Positions 8,501 to 12,805 of a DNA stretch of 12,805 bases are shown here, one piece after another. Made by a program: the position numbers and the translations under genes. Source of the stretch: Dinochytrium kinnereticum (Eukaryota; Chytridiomycota; Chytridiomycetes; Chytridiales; Chytridiaceae); contig JADGJT010000522.1 in the NCBI GenBank assembly GCA_027604005.1, forward strand, positions 538 to 13,342, read 5' to 3'. Under the pieces are notes generated by a model. The model did not search any database. It was given only the letters and a program-made list of their open reading frames with translations, and was not told the DNA's origin. Numbering within the stretch: position 1 is the stretch's first letter; every line of letters starts with the position of its first letter.

Positions 8501-10214
8501 GGATTCATCGGTGGATGGAGATGATGTGGAGAAGGGAAATTGGGAGGGTCGCGTGGCAAAGGGACGTTTGCGTTTGCCGAGCTTTTCGGGCATGAGGTTG
8601 CGGACGCGGAGGGTTTGAATCAAGGAAAGGAGCTTGTTCCAGAGGGTTCCGAGGATGGCGGCGCCGAGGCCGACGGCTATGTAGGTGAGGTAGTCATAGG
8701 CGACGGGGTCGAGGGTGCAGGTAGCGTTGACCTAACAAACACGGCACCACCACAGATTAACTCATTGATTTAACGTTCTGATAGATTACTAACGGGATAG
8801 AGCGCTGGCTGAATGTACATATCGGTGTCACTCTTGATGCCGTTTCGAACAAACCCAGATAAAATCAGGTACCCAATAATCTAACCAAGGCAAATAATTA
8901 GGCCCACCAAAACTGAGCTCCAAGCCCAAAATTCTCTCACCGTCGAAAACAGTGTTCGAATAAGTATAGATGGCTCGTAAAACGATGTGGTTTCCTGAAA
9001 TTCCACAAAAGCAACAACAGCGCCATCACTAAATTAACATTTCGACACAACAACGACCCAAACTGCGAAACCAGAAACCTTACCTCAATCGCAAACATAA
9101 CCCCACCAAGAGGCGACCTAAATATAACAGCAATAGCAACCGACGCTCCAAGTGTAGCAAAGATCCGAAGTCGTTTCTGCTCCAAAACGTCGAGCAGGGC
9201 ATGGGAGGCCACACTCTTCTTCAAACCACTATTAAAATCAAGGTCTTTATCTGAGAGTCCATCTAGAGGTGTATACAAAGAGGAAGCAAGAAAAAAGGTT
9301 AGGGGTTAAAGGAGGAGATCATAAAGGTTCTTACAAAACGCCACTCGGGTGAGGGGGAATCGACGCATTTGTCGGGTGAGAAAGATGGAGATGGCTGCTC
9401 CTGTTGATTTATATATAAAGCATAAGTAAGTGAGGGTCATGATGTTGCGGAATCATCCACTTTTCTGTGTCCCTTTTTTGAAACGCGACACGTATCCCCC
9501 TCAAATACCTCACCATCCAAGAAAAGCCAAAAAACAAAACAAAAAAAAAAGCCCCCCAAGCACGACCATCTCTTCCAACCCACCTATTCTAGCCATAGGT
9601 CCATCAATTCCAGAAAAAAGTCCTCCCACAACAATCCCAAAACTCCCAAGATACCTTATAGCCGGCAAGAGCAAATTCGACCCATTTATCGTCTGACTCC
9701 CATTCAAATAAGCAATCACATCCGCCATCCCGCTTCCCACGGCATCCGGTGCAAACACAATGATTAGAATCGCCGGAACAAGCGTGACAACCAGCGAGGT
9801 CCAGATGGCCACCCCCAACCCCTCCATTGTCTTACCCTGGTTGATGAGATGAGAGTACTTGACGATGCGAAGTTCGCCAATATACTCTGTTCCGATGAAA
9901 AGGACGTAAAAAAGGCAGGCAATGACAAAGGTTATGATGGCTGCCAGGAGGTATTGCATGGCTTCTTGGAGGACGATGGACTGTTGTTTTTTTTTTTTTA
10001 AAAACAAAATATCAGCACCAAACAGACCAACAAAACAAATTCAACCCACTCTCGTGCTCTGGTTTTTGTAGTGTTTCCTCAAGAACGCACTATCGGGCTC
10101 CTCGAAATCAATGGTCTCGAAGGCATTGTGGCTCTTTCGTATCCTTCCCTTCATCGTCGTCTCCCGCTTTGCCACACGGCCTCCGAGCTCCGCGGCATGT
10201 TGATGCGGCGACAT
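5570..10214 (-). CDS. CLC-family chloride channel/antiporter with CBS pair and variant filter motifs
   Basis: Ten exons give 1227 residues: 10214-10050, 9980-9584, 9400-9335, 9262-9084, 8994-8941, 8880-8794, 8731-8189, 8058-7517, 7268-7108 and 7059-5570. All phases agree and all introns are GT..AG (48-248 bp). CLC proteins move anions, often in exchange for protons, across plasma or organelle membranes. Visible landmarks: GSGMAD (137-142, usually GSGIPE), GIDGP (179-183, usually GKEGP), SPLGGVMFAIEE ending in the paired Glu E269/E270, ALPTDLVIPN (usually PxGxFxP) and the pore Tyr in SLYRTEM (Y810). CBS1 is about 833-935 and CBS2 about 994-1052; the tail is acidic and repeat-bearing. The usual family length is 700-900; the excess is a long loop before the third filter motif plus the tail. 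The start is the first in-frame ATG after a stop. The last intron could end at CAG (used here) or an AAG about 30 bp further on. Orthology to yeast Gef1 or a plant subtype cannot be decided here. Confidence 0.93.
5683..5791 (-). repeat. Repeat units in the CLC C-terminal tail (LVEEPADE)
   Basis: Two near-identical 16-bp blocks, CAGGCTCCTCAACCAG (5683-5698) and CAGGTTCCTCAACCAG (5776-5791), lie 93 bp (31 codons) apart and encode LVEEPADE at residues about 1155 and 1186. A third degenerate copy, LEEPRGVED, follows at about 1206. The result is an acidic Glu/Pro-rich tail after the second CBS domain. The role is unknown. Confidence 0.75.
7331..7357. repeat. (AAC)9 microsatellite inside a CLC intron
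   Basis: Nine perfect AAC triplets, followed by poly(A)-rich DNA to about 7400, inside the 248-bp intron (7269-7516) between exons 8 and 9 of the CLC gene. On the transcript this is a GUU/poly(U) tract. This is the largest intron of the gene, and the repeats account for much of its low complexity. Confidence 0.9.
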
Positions 10215-10980
10215 GCTGTGGCGGACTGCAATGGGTGATGGAGATCGGTGACGGAGGGTTGAGAGTTGCGGTGAGAGGTTGGGAATGGTGAGGTGAGAGG
10301 CTTCGCAGATGTTTCGTCCATTTTTGTTTGGCCAGTGTTTGATTCGTGGGCCTTTGTCCTATCAGGTTCACACTCCGCTTAAAGGAGGAGGCAACAACTG
10401 GAGTGGCTGGGATTAAGTTGCTGACTGGGAATAATACTAATTGACAGCAGATGATATCTTCAACACTCAGTCGCCATCACCGTCGTAAAGCGCTAAGGAT
10501 GCAGCACCTAGTGGCTGTTGTCGGGCAAGTAGTAAGTACTAAAAAAAAATCAGTGCCAAAGTATGCACCCCTCACTGTTGATTTGCGATCTAGTTTGTCT
10601 CGGCCTCAGCTGGGACTTTTTCGAGGTAGACTCCAGCCTGCAAGGGTGCCCTGCCTGGATGCGTAATGGCGGCAGCAGAAGCAGCATCTCTCTCTTCATT
10701 GCTTCTTTTTTACCTTTCTGTGGAGAAACTACAGCAAATCTATGAATCCCTGTCATGCACCTTCGTTTCCAGGTACAAGTCTGAAGCGGGGTTTCCAGCT
10801 TTCTTATGCTAGCCATTGGGATAGTAATCACAAGCATCACATTTGAACGATTTCTCTTTCAAGTAAAATCTCTCATGCTACGCGACCATTCGAATTTTGT
10901 GATTGGATACAACAAACGTATCGTGTTTTACACGAGTCCCTCTTCCGTACTAGTTTTACGAGATTTACAGGAACCTTGCA

Positions 10981-11172
10981 CCAATAGGGCGACCACACGC
11001 GTCGCCTCAAGAGCTAAAGGGACAGTGTGCTCACATGAGCAGCCCGTAGCAGCAGGACTATAAGTAGCCAGGGCCTGTCATTAAGAACTCAACTCACTAG
11101 AGCACCTGCTGACAACCCCCTTCCTTCTCTTTGTTTGATAATAACCCTCTTTGAACCCTGACTGGTGACCCC
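10981..11172 (+). mobile_element. Possible degraded LTR (CCAAT, TATA and PBS-like order)
   Basis: In order on the plus strand there is CCAATAGGG (10981), a TATAAGTAG box (11059-11067), a CATTAAGAACTC start-like stretch, an AATAAC (about 11140-11145) and TGGTGACCCC (11163-11172). The last resembles the tRNA primer-binding sites that follow the 5' LTR of some Ty3-type elements, which begin TGG because tRNAs end in CCA. Against this reading, the bases before it are CTGAC rather than CA, no clear LTR 5' end or target duplication was found, and no gag or pol frame follows. It could instead be the promoter of an unannotated transcript. Confidence 0.25.
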
Positions 11173-11578
11173 TACGGACCTCCCATCGTCCAACAAGAAC
11201 AAACATTAAAAGTACGCGTGTGTGAAAGAGGTTCTTTATTCTTGGTATACTGGAGATGCAGCAGCGAGCGCAAACTTCATACTGCCAACTTGTTTCTCAA
11301 CTGTAAACTGGTCAAACATGCACCAGAGTAATAAATACTTATTCAACAGAAGAAAAAAAAAAGAGAATTAGATCGCCTTGATTTACAGTGTTTTAATCAT
11401 ATATTTTTTTTTTCTTTCTCTCTTTGCACTAGAGTTGCCACGGCTAACTCTTATGTAATTTACTTGACTACAGAGACACTTAATGTTTCAGTACTTCCTA
11501 ACGATGCTTTGAAAAAAGTTTGAGGCCTGGAATTGACCAGTATCCTACCCATACATCTTTTTACATTCATGAGAGTTA

Positions 11579-11848
11579 CTAATTACATAGTAAGTACGTA
11601 CGTAATGCGCTGGTATCCATCCACCCCACTCTATTGTCCAGGTATAAGAGCACTAGCTCCAAACCCTTCCTTATCGTTCCTTTAAAGGACATTTTATTTG
11701 CAATGGACTGATTCCACATCTTGTACATTTTTTTGCTGACCTCGTCACCTCCAGGCGTCGCATCTCCAAGGTGCCTGACCACCTTAGAAATTGATTTCCC
11801 CAACAAAAATGAAGAGCACGTCTTCTGGATCGTGTCGCAGTCTATCAT
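11579..11848 (-). pseudogene. Coding fragment with weak resemblance to a TFIIS N-terminal-type helical domain
   Basis: An 89-codon open frame in otherwise non-coding DNA. Its middle part has LGKSISKVVRHL followed by EVSKKMYKMWNQSI, which resembles the TFIIS/Elongin A/Med26 N-terminal fold pattern (T-x-IGKxVxxLxKH, then an A/L-rich helix ending WKxLV). The match is by eye only. A CAG directly precedes TCC-ATG and could be a splice acceptor. An upstream minus-strand ATG at 11989 opens a 43-codon frame, but no good donor joins the two in phase. It may be a relic exon, part of a lost gene, or chance. Confidence 0.25.
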
Positions 11849-12364
11849 GGACTGACTTTACGTGCAATAATTATGCGATTGACCACACATATGACCCGTG
11901 AGAGTGAGTGCAAAGCAGACAGATGCGATTTTCGTATAAACATCATGCAGCTGCACACATTCTTCTTCCGCATGCCACCCCATCTTCATTGGTATCGTAG
12001 TCCAAGCTGTGCCGTAGAAGATGAAAGAGTGAAGAGCGTTTCAAGTTTATTGCCTTAAAATTAAGCCTTCGACAGAACGCAGGCAGGCCGTCCAATGCGG
12101 GAGAGAATTGTCATGCTTGAGAAATCAGAAATTTTCAAGTGTGTAGATTGTTTTTCACGCAGAAATTTTTAATCATGATTTTTCAGGGATTTTGCAGGGC
12201 CCTTATATTATTATTATGATTATGAAAATGTTTTCAACTCGCTGATGAAAACTGTGTAAAATGAGAGTATCTTCAATACATAGACGAAAAAGACTTAAAG
12301 GCATAAAAAAGGATGCCGAAAATATAAAAGCCAGCATGGCTGCTCCAAGTCAGCCCAATCCTCC

Positions 12365-12793
12365 TTAGTATCCACCCATAACCTTGGTCGTTGGCGGATT
12401 CTGTATAAGTGCCTCCTTCTGCTCACGATTGAGGCTCCTGTAACACTCATTTTCCTTTGCCAGATCAGGAACAGGCGCGCTCCAGTACTTGGACGCCCAA
12501 ACCTTTGACAAAGTCCCACGAAGCAAGGCAGACATCTCAAAGTAAGGCGTGCTGCGGAATGAGATTGCGTAAACTCCGGCGATGAGGAGAGAGGCGAATG
12601 CGACAGCACCGTAAGCGGCAATCAGCACAAAGCTGGTTTTCACGTATGACTTCTTCAGGTCCTCTGACGCAACCCTAAGCACCGACGATGCGCTATCGAC
12701 CAAGAGACGGGCCGCATCCTGGTTCAAGGCCTTCGCCCATCCGACACGATGGGCCAGGTTGTAAGCCCCCTCCACCGCAGTGGCGATAGACAT
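12365..12793 (-). CDS. Unrecognised 142-residue single-TM protein, possibly 5' partial
   Basis: A continuous frame from ATG (12793) to TAA (12365). Residues 1-50 look amphipathic and helical (for example AARLLVDSASSVLRVASEDLKK). Residues 53-77 form one hydrophobic helix (TSFVLIAAYGAVAFASLLIAG and on). The C-terminal 65 residues are soluble in character, with KVWASKYWSAPVPDLAKENE and an end in KVMGGY. The ATG follows GACACC, a plausible start context, but the frame stays open to the window edge, so an upstream extension or exon cannot be excluded. No intron is needed. Composition is balanced and free of low complexity, unlike the chance frames nearby, which supports a real gene. No family is recognised; a small membrane-anchored organellar or ER protein is a guess. 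Confidence 0.7.
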   Translation of the reverse strand: MSIATAVEGAYNLAHRVGWAKALNQDAARLLVDSASSVLRVASEDLKKSYVKTSFVLIAAYGAVAFASLLIAGVYAISFRSTPYFEMSALLRGTLSKVWASKYWSAPVPDLAKENECYRSLNREQKEALIQNPPTTKVMGGY

Positions 12794-12805
12794 GGTGTCG
12801 CCAAT

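Larger units (their letters stand above)
10215..12364. other. Gene-poor region upstream of the CLC gene
   Basis: About 2.1 kb lies between the CLC start and the end of gene 4, with no confident gene. The CLC promoter should lie in the first few hundred bases, but no clear TATA element was seen on that strand. An LTR/promoter-like segment (about 10981-11172) and a weak coding fragment (11579-11848) are listed separately. About 12120-12200 is A/T-rich with a 10-bp direct repeat and a 10-bp palindrome. No tRNA or rRNA was recognised. Confidence 0.5.

Noticed and set aside
7685..8524. 279-codon plus-strand frame
   Set aside because: Antisense to CLC exons 7-8, which show CLC homology, phase-matched junctions and membrane helices on the minus strand.
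10550..11063. Frames of 60-96 codons on both strands upstream of the CLC gene
   Set aside because: No domain, no consistent composition, no supporting splice structure.
10215..12364. tRNA or other structured RNA in the gene-poor region
   Set aside because: No paired A-box/B-box arrangement or cloverleaf could be found by eye.

Overview
The window reads as nuclear DNA of a fungus, probably an early-diverging one (Mortierellomycota/Mucoromycota-like or a chytrid; this placement is inference). Reasons: genes broken by GT..AG introns of about 48-330 bp, A/T-rich low-complexity DNA in introns and between genes, many microsatellites, a secreted-type Cys-rich ectodomain joined to a Ser/Thr stalk, one membrane helix and a cytoplasmic SH3 domain, and a large CLC-family transporter with paired CBS domains. 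No prokaryotic operon features, rRNA, tRNA or CRISPR were seen. All exon models were built by hand from frame continuity, splice signals and family knowledge.

Layout: 1-442 is A-rich DNA downstream of gene 1. Gene 1 (minus, 443-3066, four exons) encodes a 686-residue single-pass membrane protein with a C-terminal SH3 domain. 3067-4141 is a divergent intergenic region with several microsatellites and a CACCTCACC-type array. Gene 2 (plus, 4142-4923, three exons) encodes a 108-residue small membrane-type protein that I do not recognise. 4924-5569 is a convergent 3' region. Gene 3 (minus, 5570-10214, ten exons) encodes a 1227-residue CLC chloride channel/antiporter. 10215-12364 is a gene-poor stretch with an LTR/promoter-like segment and one weak coding fragment. 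Gene 4 (minus, 12365-12793) encodes an unrecognised 142-residue single-TM protein and may continue past the window edge.

The four genes do not look like one pathway. The most notable item is gene 3. It keeps the anion-binding Ser, the internal proton glutamate and the pore Tyr of CLC proteins, but the gating glutamate motif G-K/R-E-G-P reads GIDGP (Asp in place of Glu). The other two selectivity-filter motifs are also changed (GSGMAD for GSGIPE, DLVIP for GxFxP). A long extra loop lies before the third motif and the acidic C-terminal tail carries short repeats.
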